Shown: positions 1 to 8,150 of the stretch, in pieces
Numbering within the stretch: position 1 is the first letter of the stretch
Layout: the number at the start of each line of letters is the position of its first letter
Source of the DNA: Calditrichaeota bacterium AABM5.125.24
Lineage (GTDB): Bacteria > Electryoneota > AABM5-125-24 > Hatepunaeales > Hatepunaeaceae
Assembly: GCA_002127415.1 (NCBI GenBank)
Contig: MWJR01000360.1
Location: 4,462 to 17,318 of the forward strand
DNA: 12,857 bases
Reading direction: 5' to 3'
Made by a program: the position numbers and the translations under genes
Notes under the pieces: generated by a model
Database searches by the model: none
What the model was told of the DNA's origin: nothing
Seen by the model: the letters and a program-made list of their open reading frames with translations, nothing else

Positions 1-12
1 GCCCTCGGCACA

Positions 13-89
13 GGTAGGGGCACGATTTATCGCGCCCGCTTAGGGCGTCATAAGCTTGTCCCTGCGAAAGCAGGGATGCCGCCCCTACC
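13..89. repeat. Palindromic intergenic repeat, copy 1 (GGTAGGGGC ends)
   Basis: The element is bounded by perfect 9-bp inverted ends, GGTAGGGGC (13-21) and GCCCCTACC (81-89). Inside is a hairpin with a 7-bp stem, TCCCTGC (59-65) and GCAGGGA (70-76), closed by a GAAA tetraloop. Its blocks 'GGGCGTCATAA' and 'ATGCCGCCCCTACCC' recur at 5935-6033, and its left end recurs at 8802. It has no coding capacity, so it looks like a small dispersed REP/MITE-type repeat. Mobility is inferred from recurrence only. Confidence 0.75.
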
Positions 90-113
90 CAAAAGTTATG
101 GTTATTCAAGAAC

Positions 114-151
114 AACAGCCGTCCCTCACTGCAATAGTAAGGACGGCTGTT
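114..151 (-). terminator. Hairpin, possible second terminator of the C25-like gene
   Basis: A perfect 11-bp stem, AACAGCCGTCC (114-124) with GGACGGCTGTT (141-151), encloses a 16-nt loop. It lies about 120 nt beyond the stop codon of the minus-strand gene. Read on the minus strand it is followed by GTTCTTGAATAACC, which is not a real U-tract. It could be a Rho-independent-like terminator or another intergenic palindrome. Confidence 0.4.
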
Positions 152-221
152 ACGGTTGACTGATTCACAGCTGGGCAGGCGCCGCCTGTCAACCCCACCG
201 CGGGATGTTTGGAGTGGTATG

Positions 222-262
222 GGCGCACGCCTGCCCCTGGCAACGACACGGGGCCGTGCGCC
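222..262 (-). terminator. Strong GC hairpin just after the stop of the C25-like gene
   Basis: An 8-bp stem GGCGCACG/CGTGCGCC (222-229/255-262) is extended, after a 3-nt bulge, by GCCCC/GGGGC (233-237/250-254). On the minus strand it begins 7 nt after the stop codon at 270-272. No T-run follows, so it is a candidate terminator or 3'-end stabiliser. Part of the left arm can pair instead with GGGCAGGCG at 173-181, which would exclude this hairpin. Confidence 0.5.
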
Positions 263-269
263 GTTACAT

Positions 270-3200
270 CTATTTTAATAAGACCATCTTGCGGACATCA
301 GTGAAGTCCCCCGACTCGAGACGGTAGAAATAGACCCCGGCCGACAGACGACTGCCGTCGAAAGCCACCCGGTAGCGACCGGCCGGCCGATTTGCGTCCA
401 CCAGAGTCGCCACCTCCCGCCCCAATAGATCGAACACACGCAGCCTGGTCAGACCGGAGACCTTCAGACTGTATCCTATGCCGGTAGTGGGATTGAACGG
501 ATTGGGCCAGTTCTGCTCCAGACTGTACTCCAGCGGCAACAGAAGCTCACCGGAGCCCTTATCATACCCCACCCACAGGTCCACCGGTATCATAGTCAGC
601 CCCTCGTCAAGCAACGCATTGTGGGTGAACTCGATGATCACCCCGTAGCTGCCGGTATCGAGGTCGGCGGCCGTGATGTCAATGGAAATTGTCTGCGACT
701 CCCCGGCATAGAGCGTATCCACACGTGGGCGGTAGTCGATCCAGCTGGAGTTGTGCCCCAACTCAAACACCCCCACCCAGTCGGGGCCGGAGCTGTCCAG
801 AACCGCAGCAAATGCCCACACCAGGTTGTTCCACTTTGGAGTGATGCAGATGCCCCCCCTGCCGTCGAAACCCTCCCCGAAGAAGCCCAGGTCGGTCAGG
901 AAGCGAACCTCGCCGCTGGTAGGATTCATCTTGAAGATGGACACGTCAGGATTATAGTTATCCATCTTGCACATAATGTAGAGATTGTATCCATCCGGAT
1001 CGTCGCGGAACCACGCCAGACCGTATTTCCGCATATTCTCTCCTGTCCGGGGATCGGTGAGGTTGAAGGTCTGAACCATGACCGCTCTCGTTTCATCAAC
1101 CAGCTCGAGCTCGTATATGCGCCCGGTGATGCCGGTCACGAAGAAATGGTCTTCAGCCCCGACGGCTATGCTCTGCAGCTGATGAAGATCATCGACTCCC
1201 TGGAGCAATATCCTGCCAACCTCCTCATAGCTCTCCGGGTCCACCTTCAATATAACATAAGGATCAGATGAGACACAATAGATATAACCGTTATGAAATA
1301 CCATATTCTTGATACCGTATTTACCCTCGACAGACTGCAAGGAACGTCCCAGATAGCCACCCCACCGGTCGAAGGTGTAGAAATAGTTGTCATCTTCCAC
1401 ATTATTGCCACCAGAAACTACCCAGTGATCCCGGACAAAGGCAATCCCCATTATCCTGAAGTCCCCGGTGGTGTCGGTGACGTTCCAGTTCAGCAGCGGG
1501 TCCCACATCTCGTCCGGATCGTCGCGGTCTGCCCTGCGCGGCGATCCACGCCCCTCCCCTTCCGGCAGGTCAACCTGCTGGTCGAGTACATACACAAACC
1601 TGCTGCTGAACCACAGGATGCCGTTGCCGTCGTTGGAGAGCCTGATCTCGGCATAGGTACTGTCCTCAGGCGGCAGCCGGAAATCAAACCAGGTGGTGTC
1701 GATGTTGAACTCAGGATGCAGAAGGCCAAAATCGACGGTCAGGGTCTCGCCCTCAACGATCGTGAAGCCCTCACCCTCCTCACCGACCCAGGTAGAATCA
1801 TTGTAGCCCTGGTCTGAAGCGGTGACTATATAGCCCTCCCCGATCAGGATCCGGTCTATCTTATAGACCCCGTTCACGTCTGTAACCGCCCGGAAGCCCC
1901 GGGAGGTGGCGATCGAGACGCCCGGGATGGGCTCCCCGGTGTAGGCGTCAAGCACCGTCCCGGTCAGCACCCCGGTGATGAACTGGGTGGCGGTGGTGAA
2001 CTTGATGGCAAACTCGTCCTCAATACGCTTGGCGCCGGGGTGATACTGGTTCCAGTAAGTGTATTCAAGCCCGTCCGAGTCATCCAGGTTGCTGATGCCG
2101 ATAGTGCAGTAAGGGGTGTCGTTGCGAGCCGGGGTGCCGCCGTTGCGAGCCTCCTTATACTGGAAAACGATGATCCCGTCGCCGCTGTAGGTGGGATGTT
2201 CACGGATGTCGTAGAGGATAAGCTCGAAGGTTTCATGGTCGCCGCCCCCCAGACGCCTCATATCGTTCCATTCCACAATGAACCGCGCACCATCCTCGTC
2301 ATAGCAGGTGAAGATTCGGCCGGTGGTGAGATTGTCCCAGAAGGCGCAGAGATGGGCGTTGGGGCCGAGTGACTGGGCGATTCGGCGGTTGCGGAAAGCC
2401 GCCAGCTCCGCCTGGTTGCCGAAGGCCGCCCAGCCATTGGTGCAGATGGTAAGCCGGTCGAAGACCTCTCCGCAATACTGGAATTCAAAGGGAAGGTCAA
2501 CCACCGTGCTCTTGTCCTGATTGTCACCGGTATCGCGCAGTCCCGTGTTCTCACCGCGGAAATCTTCGTCCTCATCGGGATCGATCTCGACCCACTCATA
2601 CTCCGGCGCCATCTCCCACGCATCGTCATCCGAATCGAAACAGACATAGCCGTAACCGTCGGGCCCGAACGGGTCGGTCACAACAGGATCGGTCAAGGTT
2701 ATGACATGGGAGGTGGTATCCCGGAAGCCGTTCTCGGCCTCCACGTTCATCCACAGGGTGACATCCATCCCCGGAATCGCATAGAGGTCGGTGCTGATGA
2801 AGATGCGCCCGTTTGCGGCTGTGGCTGAACAACCGTGGCTGAGCGCCGCATACTCAGCGCTGGAATCCACAAAGCTCACCACGTCACTCTCGCACCGGAA
2901 GGTAACCTCGAACCGGGGAATCAGCTTCCGACCGATATTGGCAACCTCGACCTCGATCTCCCTGATCTCCCCGCGATCCAACTCACCACCCTCAATGTCG
3001 ATCGCGAAAATCGCCATCCGTGGCGACTCAATCTCAAGCGCCACCAGCGAGTTCCAGGCGGTCTCCTCATCGCTGGTATTGACTGTGATCAGAACCGCCT
3101 CGCCATCCGGAGCGCTGGAGTCGATCTCCACCGTTACGGGCACCTGGACTGATTCATTCACATCGGGAACATCCTCGACCTCAACCGGCTCGCTGGTCAC

Positions 3201-5393
3201 CTCCGCCCAGGGTGAAAGGGACTCAAATTCCACTGTCAACGGCCCCTCAGGAACACGGGCGCCGAGGTTGGTCAACTGAACGGCGATCTCTATGATCTCA
3301 CCCGGATTTGGGATGCCGTCCTCACCATCGTCGATGTTCCATTCCGAGGCGCCGATAAAATACTCCTCCTCCTCTACCGTCACCGAAGCGAGGTGAGGAT
3401 AGACGTTATGCTTGGTCACGGTGACCATCAACTCCCCTTCACTCAGCGTATCGGAAGGGATGTAGAATTCAGCCAGACCGCCCGAGTCGGTGTAGGCGGT
3501 CAGGTGCAGCTCGTCCGGCTTATATAAACAGACCAGGGCGTCCGGCTCAGGGATCCCCTCCTCATCGTCCACCTGAACCGTGAAACGGTTACACCCCAGG
3601 ATGAGGCTGTCATCATAGGTCGCTGTAATCGGGCGGGGAACCCCGGTCCAGATGTGGGTGCCAGGGTCGCCCATCAGGTTGTTCCACTCCATAAAGTTCA
3701 TATATGTAGCGCCGAAGACACTGTAGTTGAAACCGTCATATGCCTTCCAGAGCTCACACTTTCCTGAGTTCAAGCCCCATCCGAAAGCGTAAAGTTTGTC
3801 CTTGTATATCCCCTTCCACACACCACCGGCCATCATATTATTAAACGGCGGACTGGTACTGGCTCCGGGGGTGGCAGTGCCGATGGCGCCGATGCCCCCA
3901 CCCTCGGCACGAAAAAAGGCCTCGGAGCAACTATTTTCGCCGACGTAATCGCCGGTGTTGCAGGATATGGCAAGCACCGCCGGCCAGCGGCCTTCATCGT
4001 TGGGCAGGTCCCGGATCACTTGCTGATTCAGGCTATTCATAGACGCGAAGGCGCGATAATGCAGCACTGATATTCCCCAATCGAGGCATTCGGTAAGAAA
4101 CGGCTGGCTGCCGCTGATATTCCCGTTCTCGGTATGATACCAGTGCCTGACCTCGGTGAAGCCGATATGGAGTAGCTCCTTGCGGACGTATTTAGCCACC
4201 AGGACTGTTCCCAGCCCATTTTTGGCGGAACCGGCCACAACTGAGCCCTGCAGGAACCAGTCGGTATCGTCCATATACGGATCGGATTCGTAGGTGACCA
4301 GCTTGTTCACGACCCGGCGGAGCTCATTCACCGAGCTGACCGATAACCTGCCCACTGCAACGTCAGGGAGGGGATCATTGCCGTCGGTTCGCGAATAGGC
4401 ATAATCGCCATAACCCGAAGCCGATAGACTGATCGAACCGTCGGCATCACCGACAAGCGCTGCGAACTCCACAGGAACCTCCCACTCATCATAGGCGTTC
4501 TGGATCAGGTCCCGTATGGTATTCTGACTGGCGTGGTTATGGACCTCTTCGACGACGACCCTGTGTCCCTGACGCCTGCGCCATTCCAGCAGCGGCTCAA
4601 TTGCATCGTCCACACCATTGACATCGGGAACGATATACAGGTAGGAGCCGCTCTGCAGATCGTCGCGGCTCGGGGTCTCGGGCGGGTTGACGACTAAAGA
4701 GCGGAGGATATTGTGGATATACAGGGATGGCCGCGGGCGCGCCGGGTTACGGACGATGTTCCTTCCCTCACCCTCATAAACCAGTTCGAAATCTACACGG
4801 TCGTTGAACCTCATCCGGCCGGTGGCGCGGTTGAACTGCATAGGGAAGACGCTGACCCGGACGATCCTGTGCCCGCGCAGGATGGCGGGCTCACCCATAA
4901 CAACAGGCTCCGGCGGCCAGAAGCCGTCGTAGTCCAGGTATTCCCGGGAAGGCTCGCCCGTAACAGAGGGATCGGCGGTCCCATCCTGTAGCGGGGTAAT
5001 GAACGGCGTGTAGTTCTCTTCGAGGCGGGACTCGACATCGTGAACCACAAGCCTGACCCCGGCGGTGGGCGGAACCAGAACCGCTCGTGAGATCATCGGC
5101 AGCTCGGGCCACCCCTCGATAGGGGTGGTGAGCTCAAGACCGGCGTCCACCCGGCTAACGGCCTCGCCCACAAACCCCGTGTTGGGTTGCACCCAACCTA
5201 CACGTTGGATGTCGATGTCGGGAACCTCTATAGTAAGGCGGGTGGCGGCGGCGTCATCCCGGGTGACAGCCACCACTGCCACATCTCTCGATCCCAAAGC
5301 TTCGGGATCGGTCGCCGTCTCAGCAGCTATTGAAAGACCGGGAAGAAGGCAGGCCGACAGAATCACCGACCCATAAACCAGGGGCCTCAACAT
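270..5393 (-). CDS. Secreted C25-family (gingipain-like) peptidase homologue with C-terminal sorting domain
   Basis: This is a 1707-residue exported protein, numbered here from the ATG at 5393. That start has GGAGG 6 nt upstream; an in-frame TTG at 5411 precedes the ribosome binding site and is rejected. Residues 1-24 form a signal peptide; LSAC at 12-15 also fits a lipobox, so a lipoprotein is possible. Residues ~60-235 resemble the C25 propeptide region and ~250-600 the C25 core ('LVGDAD', 'LPDVAVGRLSV', 'AISCNTGDY' with the presumed catalytic Cys478, conserved Glu491). The usual 'YxGHG' motif carrying the catalytic His reads 'YRAFASMN' (446-453), so activity is doubtful. Beta-sandwich repeats follow, then a 'TNGWAAFG/FRNRRI' module (~905-1135), a carboxypeptidase-regulatory-like fold (~1140-1225), a propeller-like segment (~1290-1550) and a FlgD-like type IX-style sorting domain (1619-1707). 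Family assignment is strong; substrate is unknown. Confidence 0.85.
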   Translation of the reverse strand: MLRPLVYGSVILSACLLPGLSIAAETATDPEALGSRDVAVVAVTRDDAAATRLTIEVPDIDIQRVGWVQPNTGFVGEAVSRVDAGLELTTPIEGWPELPMISRAVLVPPTAGVRLVVHDVESRLEENYTPFITPLQDGTADPSVTGEPSREYLDYDGFWPPEPVVMGEPAILRGHRIVRVSVFPMQFNRATGRMRFNDRVDFELVYEGEGRNIVRNPARPRPSLYIHNILRSLVVNPPETPSRDDLQSGSYLYIVPDVNGVDDAIEPLLEWRRRQGHRVVVEEVHNHASQNTIRDLIQNAYDEWEVPVEFAALVGDADGSISLSASGYGDYAYSRTDGNDPLPDVAVGRLSVSSVNELRRVVNKLVTYESDPYMDDTDWFLQGSVVAGSAKNGLGTVLVAKYVRKELLHIGFTEVRHWYHTENGNISGSQPFLTECLDWGISVLHYRAFASMNSLNQQVIRDLPNDEGRWPAVLAISCNTGDYVGENSCSEAFFRAEGGGIGAIGTATPGASTSPPFNNMMAGGVWKGIYKDKLYAFGWGLNSGKCELWKAYDGFNYSVFGATYMNFMEWNNLMGDPGTHIWTGVPRPITATYDDSLILGCNRFTVQVDDEEGIPEPDALVCLYKPDELHLTAYTDSGGLAEFYIPSDTLSEGELMVTVTKHNVYPHLASVTVEEEEYFIGASEWNIDDGEDGIPNPGEIIEIAVQLTNLGARVPEGPLTVEFESLSPWAEVTSEPVEVEDVPDVNESVQVPVTVEIDSSAPDGEAVLITVNTSDEETAWNSLVALEIESPRMAIFAIDIEGGELDRGEIREIEVEVANIGRKLIPRFEVTFRCESDVVSFVDSSAEYAALSHGCSATAANGRIFISTDLYAIPGMDVTLWMNVEAENGFRDTTSHVITLTDPVVTDPFGPDGYGYVCFDSDDDAWEMAPEYEWVEIDPDEDEDFRGENTGLRDTGDNQDKSTVVDLPFEFQYCGEVFDRLTICTNGWAAFGNQAELAAFRNRRIAQSLGPNAHLCAFWDNLTTGRIFTCYDEDGARFIVEWNDMRRLGGGDHETFELILYDIREHPTYSGDGIIVFQYKEARNGGTPARNDTPYCTIGISNLDDSDGLEYTYWNQYHPGAKRIEDEFAIKFTTATQFITGVLTGTVLDAYTGEPIPGVSIATSRGFRAVTDVNGVYKIDRILIGEGYIVTASDQGYNDSTWVGEEGEGFTIVEGETLTVDFGLLHPEFNIDTTWFDFRLPPEDSTYAEIRLSNDGNGILWFSSRFVYVLDQQVDLPEGEGRGSPRRADRDDPDEMWDPLLNWNVTDTTGDFRIMGIAFVRDHWVVSGGNNVEDDNYFYTFDRWGGYLGRSLQSVEGKYGIKNMVFHNGYIYCVSSDPYVILKVDPESYEEVGRILLQGVDDLHQLQSIAVGAEDHFFVTGITGRIYELELVDETRAVMVQTFNLTDPRTGENMRKYGLAWFRDDPDGYNLYIMCKMDNYNPDVSIFKMNPTSGEVRFLTDLGFFGEGFDGRGGICITPKWNNLVWAFAAVLDSSGPDWVGVFELGHNSSWIDYRPRVDTLYAGESQTISIDITAADLDTGSYGVIIEFTHNALLDEGLTMIPVDLWVGYDKGSGELLLPLEYSLEQNWPNPFNPTTGIGYSLKVSGLTRLRVFDLLGREVATLVDANRPAGRYRVAFDGSRLSAGVYFYRLESGDFTDVRKMVLLK

Positions 5394-5399
5394 TATTAT

Positions 5400-5404
5400 C
5401 CTCC
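5400..5404 (-). promoter_or_regulatory. Ribosome binding site that fixes the C25-like start
   Basis: The minus strand reads GGAGG, then 6 nt (ATAATA), then ATG at 5393-5391. This is a textbook Shine-Dalgarno spacing. It lies inside the reading frame if the upstream TTG at 5411 is used, which argues for the ATG start and a signal peptide beginning MLRP. Confidence 0.85.
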
Positions 5405-5435
5405 GATCCAAGACCTTGTTGAAAAGACACGTAAT

Positions 5436-5448
5436 GGTAGCCGCTACC
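5436..5448. repeat. Short palindrome in the leader of the C25-like gene
   Basis: GGTAGC-C-GCTACC is a 13-nt near-perfect palindrome. It lies about 43 nt upstream of the C25-like start codon and downstream of the predicted promoter. It could be an operator or a small leader hairpin. Such palindromes also arise by chance, so this is only a pointer. Confidence 0.25.
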
Positions 5449-5485
5449 TACCTGAAGGTTTTACTACCTGAGGTTGTGTATCCAC

Positions 5486-5514
5486 AATATACCTATTCAT
5501 ACTTTTATAAGCAA
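5486..5514 (-). promoter_or_regulatory. Sigma70-type promoter for the C25-like gene
   Basis: On the minus strand TTGCTT (5514-5509) and TATATT (5491-5486) are separated by exactly 17 nt, close to the TTGACA-17-TATAAT consensus. The surrounding DNA is AT-rich compared with the gene. Transcription would start near 5479, giving a leader of about 85 nt. The call rests on the motif alone. Confidence 0.55.
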
Positions 5515-5821
5515 GTGCTGGTCTTCATATAGGATATGATGAAATTGTATCGCAATTTATGATGCTGCATTGTCTTAAGAATGAGGTCAACCGACGGTGG
5601 ACTGAATATTGAACTGTGTTGCGACAGCAGCTAAGTAGTTGCCGTCATTATATCTAAGCGGCTCATCTGCACACCTGTTCACTTGATTTATGGGCATACC
5701 GGTTTTATATTCAGGGTGTTCCGGTTGCCGAAGTTCGGGAAACTGGTGGACGGCTCATTTATCCAGAGAGATATCCAGCACGAAGCTGGCGCCGGTATGG
5801 TGCAGAAGTGCTGCCATGCGT

Positions 5822-5866
5822 CCTCACCCGGCAGCCTTAAGACCGTCGGGTGAGGGCGCCCGACGG
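5822..5866. repeat. Overlapping, mutually exclusive hairpins
   Basis: CCTCACCCG (5822-5830) pairs perfectly with CGGGTGAGG (5847-5855) across a 16-nt loop. CCGTCGGG (5843-5850) pairs perfectly with CCCGACGG (5859-5866) across an 8-nt loop. Both use 5847-5850, so only one can form fully at a time. It may be a dispersed palindromic repeat or a relic of a structured RNA. No gene lies near enough to assign it a regulatory target. Confidence 0.5.
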
Positions 5867-5934
5867 CACGTTTGAACAATCGATTTCGACCCCCGGCACA
5901 AGATTAAGCCTTAGGCTCAGGGTTAAGATGTGCA

Positions 5935-6033
5935 GGTAGGGGTGCGATCCCTGCTCCTGTCCCTGCGGAAGCAGGGATTCGCAGGGACAGGCCTGTCGCG
6001 CCAATTTCGGGCGTCATAAATGCCGCCCCTACC
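5935..6033. repeat. Palindromic intergenic repeat, copy 2 (GGTAGGGG ends)
   Basis: The element is bounded by GGTAGGGG (5935-5942) and CCCCTACC (6026-6033). It contains a perfect 12-bp stem, CCTGTCCCTGCG (5956-5967) with CGCAGGGACAGG (5980-5991). The alternative inner hairpin TCCCTGC-GGAA-GCAGGGA (5960-5977) matches that of copy 1, again with a GNRA-type tetraloop. The right end 'GGGCGTCATAA...ATGCCGCCCCTACCC' matches copy 1, but the hairpin module sits in a different place. It ends 40 nt before tRNA-Val. Confidence 0.75.
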
Positions 6034-6073
6034 CATTTGGATATCTTAAAGCCCAAAGCCAAAAGCCTAATCC

Positions 6074-6148
6074 GGGCGATTAGCTCAGCTTGGTTAGAGC
6101 GCTTGCGTGACATGCAAGAGGTCACTGGTTCAACTCCAGTATCGCCCA
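6074..6148 (+). tRNA. tRNA-Val (anticodon GAC)
   Basis: The 75 nt fold as a full cloverleaf. The acceptor stem is GGGCGAT/ATCGCCC with discriminator A, the D stem GCTC/GAGC, the anticodon stem CTTGC/GCAAG with loop GTGACAT, and the T stem ACTGG/CCAGT with loop TTCAACT. U33 followed by GAC reads valine codons GUC and GUU. The residue before U33 is G, a less usual base at position 32. CCA is not encoded, because the sequence after the discriminator is CCT, so the tail must be added by nucleotidyltransferase. It sits 85 nt upstream of thrS on the same strand and may be co-transcribed. Confidence 0.96.
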
Positions 6149-6233
6149 CCTGCTCAGGCTTCGGACTTCAGGTTAAAGGCAGTGTGATTGTAAATAGAGC
6201 CTGCAGCCCGGAGCCTGATATTATCTAAAGTAA

Positions 6234-8150
6234 ATGCCGGACGAATATATCGACATAGAGATCTCTGCTGAAGGAGCGCCGGGCGTCAAAGCTGGAACTC
6301 CCTTGCGCGAGGCGCTGACCGACTTCCCTGAAGGTTCAATCGGCGCTGAGGTGGACGGCGAGCTTTTAGGCATTGAGGATCCGATTAAGCAGGGTGGTCA
6401 TTACCGGCTGCTCACGCTCGACTCACCACAGGCGCTGAAGATATTCTGGCATTCCGCCGCCCATCTGCTGGCGCAGGCGGTCAAGAGGCTCTATCCGGAT
6501 GTCAAGCTCGGCATCGGTCCGGCTATCCGGGACGGCTTCTACTACGACTTCGACTTCGGCCAGCCTATCTCATCGGAGGAGCTTCCGCGGATCGAGGACG
6601 AGATGCGGCGCCTGGCCGAGGCCGATCAGCCGATAACACGCGCTGAGATGACCCCGAAGGAGGCGCGTGAGCTGTTCAGTCGCGAGGGGCAGAATTACAA
6701 GCTCGAACTGATCCGGGGGCTGAACGAAGGAATCTCGGTCTACAGCCAGGGTGAGTTCACCGACCTGTGTCGCGGGCCGCATCTGCCATCGACCGGTCTG
6801 ATCAAGCATTTCAGGCTGCTGTCCCTGACCGGGGCATACTGGCGTGGTGACGAGCGCAACCCGATGCTGCAGCGGATCTACGGCACCGCCTACCCGACCG
6901 CCGAGCAGCTTGCCGAACACCTGCAGCGGCTCGAGGAGGCCAGGAAGCGTGACCACCGGCTTATCGGCAGACAGCTCGGACTGTTCAGCTTCCACCCCGA
7001 AGCGCCGGGAACGCCGTTCTGGCATCAGAAAGGGGTTGTGCTGCTAAATGCAGTCGAGGAATACTGGCGAGAAGCTCATAGACGGCACGGATATGCCGAG
7101 GTTCGCACCCCCATAATCCTGTCGCGGGGCCTCTGGGAGCGTTCAGGTCACTGGGATCACTATCGCGGCAATATGTATTTCACCTCCCAGGAGGACCAGG
7201 AGTTTGCGGTCAAGCCGATGAACTGCCCCGGGACCGTGCTGATGTTCGGAGAGCGGCAGTGGAGCTACCGAGAACTGCCGTGGAGAGCCGCCGAACTGGG
7301 AATCATCCACCGCTACGAGAAATCCGGCACCCTGCACGGGCTGTTCCGGGTGCGCGGGTTCACTATGGACGATGCACACATATTCTGCACACCGGAGCAG
7401 CTGGTGGATGAGATCAGAGGTGTGGTCCGGCTGGTTTACGAGATATACGCCCGCTTCGGGCTCACCGAGGTGGAGGTCGAGCTCTCCACCCGCCCTCTCG
7501 ACCGGATCGGCACCGACCAGATGTGGGACCGAGCCGAGAATGCGCTAACAGACGCATTGAAAGGGGAGGGCTCCGAGTTTGAGATTAACGAAGGTGAAGG
7601 GGCCTTCTACGGCCCCAAGATAGACTTCCACATCCTCGATTGCCTGGGGCGGCGATGGCAGTGCGGCACGGTGCAGATAGATTTCAACTTCCCGGAGCGG
7701 TTCCAGCTCGAATACATCGGCCCCGATAACCAGCCGCACACTCCGGTAATGATCCACCGGGCCATCCTGGGATCAATGGAGCGGTTCGTGGGGATCCTGA
7801 TTGAGCATTACGGTGGCGATTTCCCGCTCTGGCTGGCTCCGGAGCAGGCGGTGGTGCTGCCGATAACCGACGACGAACACCCTGCCGCCGAGAATGTTGC
7901 GGAGCGTCTGAGCGGAGCCGGGTTCCGCTGTCGGATCGACGGACGCGCCGAGAAGATCGGACGGAAGATCCGGGACGCCGAACTGCTAAAGATTCCCTAT
8001 ATGCTTATCGTCGGCGCTCGCGAAGCGGCGGACGGGAAAGTGTCGCTGCGCAGGCGTCATCAGGGCGATCTGGGCGTTCAGAGTATAGAAAGTCTTATTG
8101 AGCAGATGCATAGCGAAGCCGCGGGGGACAGCCCGGCGGTCACAGAATGA
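6234..8150 (+). CDS. thrS: Threonyl-tRNA synthetase
   Basis: This cytoplasmic class II synthetase joins threonine to tRNA-Thr using ATP. At 638 residues it is the standard full-length bacterial form. An N-terminal TGS domain covers residues 1-62. The editing domain that hydrolyses Ser-tRNA(Thr) shows HSAAH (73-77) and CRGPH (179-183). In the catalytic core the zinc ligands are visible as Cys331 ('MNCPG'), His382 ('DDAHIFC') and His508 ('MIHRAILGS'), each three residues before the E. coli positions. Motif 2 is 'HRYEKSG...FRVRGFT' and motif 3 is 'HRAILGSMERF'. The anticodon-binding domain runs from about 538 to 625. An in-frame TAA directly precedes the ATG, so no upstream start exists; the ribosome binding site is weak. 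It is first in the thrS-infC-rpmI-rplT cluster. Confidence 0.98.
   Translation: MPDEYIDIEISAEGAPGVKAGTPLREALTDFPEGSIGAEVDGELLGIEDPIKQGGHYRLLTLDSPQALKIFWHSAAHLLAQAVKRLYPDVKLGIGPAIRDGFYYDFDFGQPISSEELPRIEDEMRRLAEADQPITRAEMTPKEARELFSREGQNYKLELIRGLNEGISVYSQGEFTDLCRGPHLPSTGLIKHFRLLSLTGAYWRGDERNPMLQRIYGTAYPTAEQLAEHLQRLEEARKRDHRLIGRQLGLFSFHPEAPGTPFWHQKGVVLLNAVEEYWREAHRRHGYAEVRTPIILSRGLWERSGHWDHYRGNMYFTSQEDQEFAVKPMNCPGTVLMFGERQWSYRELPWRAAELGIIHRYEKSGTLHGLFRVRGFTMDDAHIFCTPEQLVDEIRGVVRLVYEIYARFGLTEVEVELSTRPLDRIGTDQMWDRAENALTDALKGEGSEFEINEGEGAFYGPKIDFHILDCLGRRWQCGTVQIDFNFPERFQLEYIGPDNQPHTPVMIHRAILGSMERFVGILIEHYGGDFPLWLAPEQAVVLPITDDEHPAAENVAERLSGAGFRCRIDGRAEKIGRKIRDAELLKIPYMLIVGAREAADGKVSLRRRHQGDLGVQSIESLIEQMHSEAAGDSPAVTE

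Larger units (their letters stand above)
5515..6073. other. Long intergenic region between the C25-like gene and tRNA-Val
   Basis: I find no credible gene here; the short open frames lack ribosome binding sites and family resemblance. The left half (5515-5700) is AT-rich and featureless to my eye. The right half holds hairpins at 5772-5786 (CCAGC/GCTGG) and 5822-5866 and the palindromic repeat at 5935-6033. The two divergent genes presumably both have promoters here; I could place only the minus-strand one convincingly. Confidence 0.6.

Noticed and set aside
621..1817. Plus-strand open frames opposite the C25-like gene, including 216- and 174-codon frames
   Set aside because: They are antisense shadows of a long GC-rich gene whose own frame shows clear domains and motifs; the opposite frames show none.
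5394..5411. TTG start adding MDRRII to the C25-like protein
   Set aside because: The added codons contain the GGAGG ribosome binding site itself, which is ideally spaced for the ATG at 5393-5391; the TTG has no ribosome binding site of its own.
5688..5879. Short open frames on both strands
   Set aside because: They cross palindromic hairpins, lack ribosome binding sites, and the translations resemble no family I recognise; they look like chance frames in repeat DNA.
6074..6148. tRNA-Val as an integration (att) site
   Set aside because: No integrase gene is present and I saw no repeat of the tRNA 3' end elsewhere in the window.
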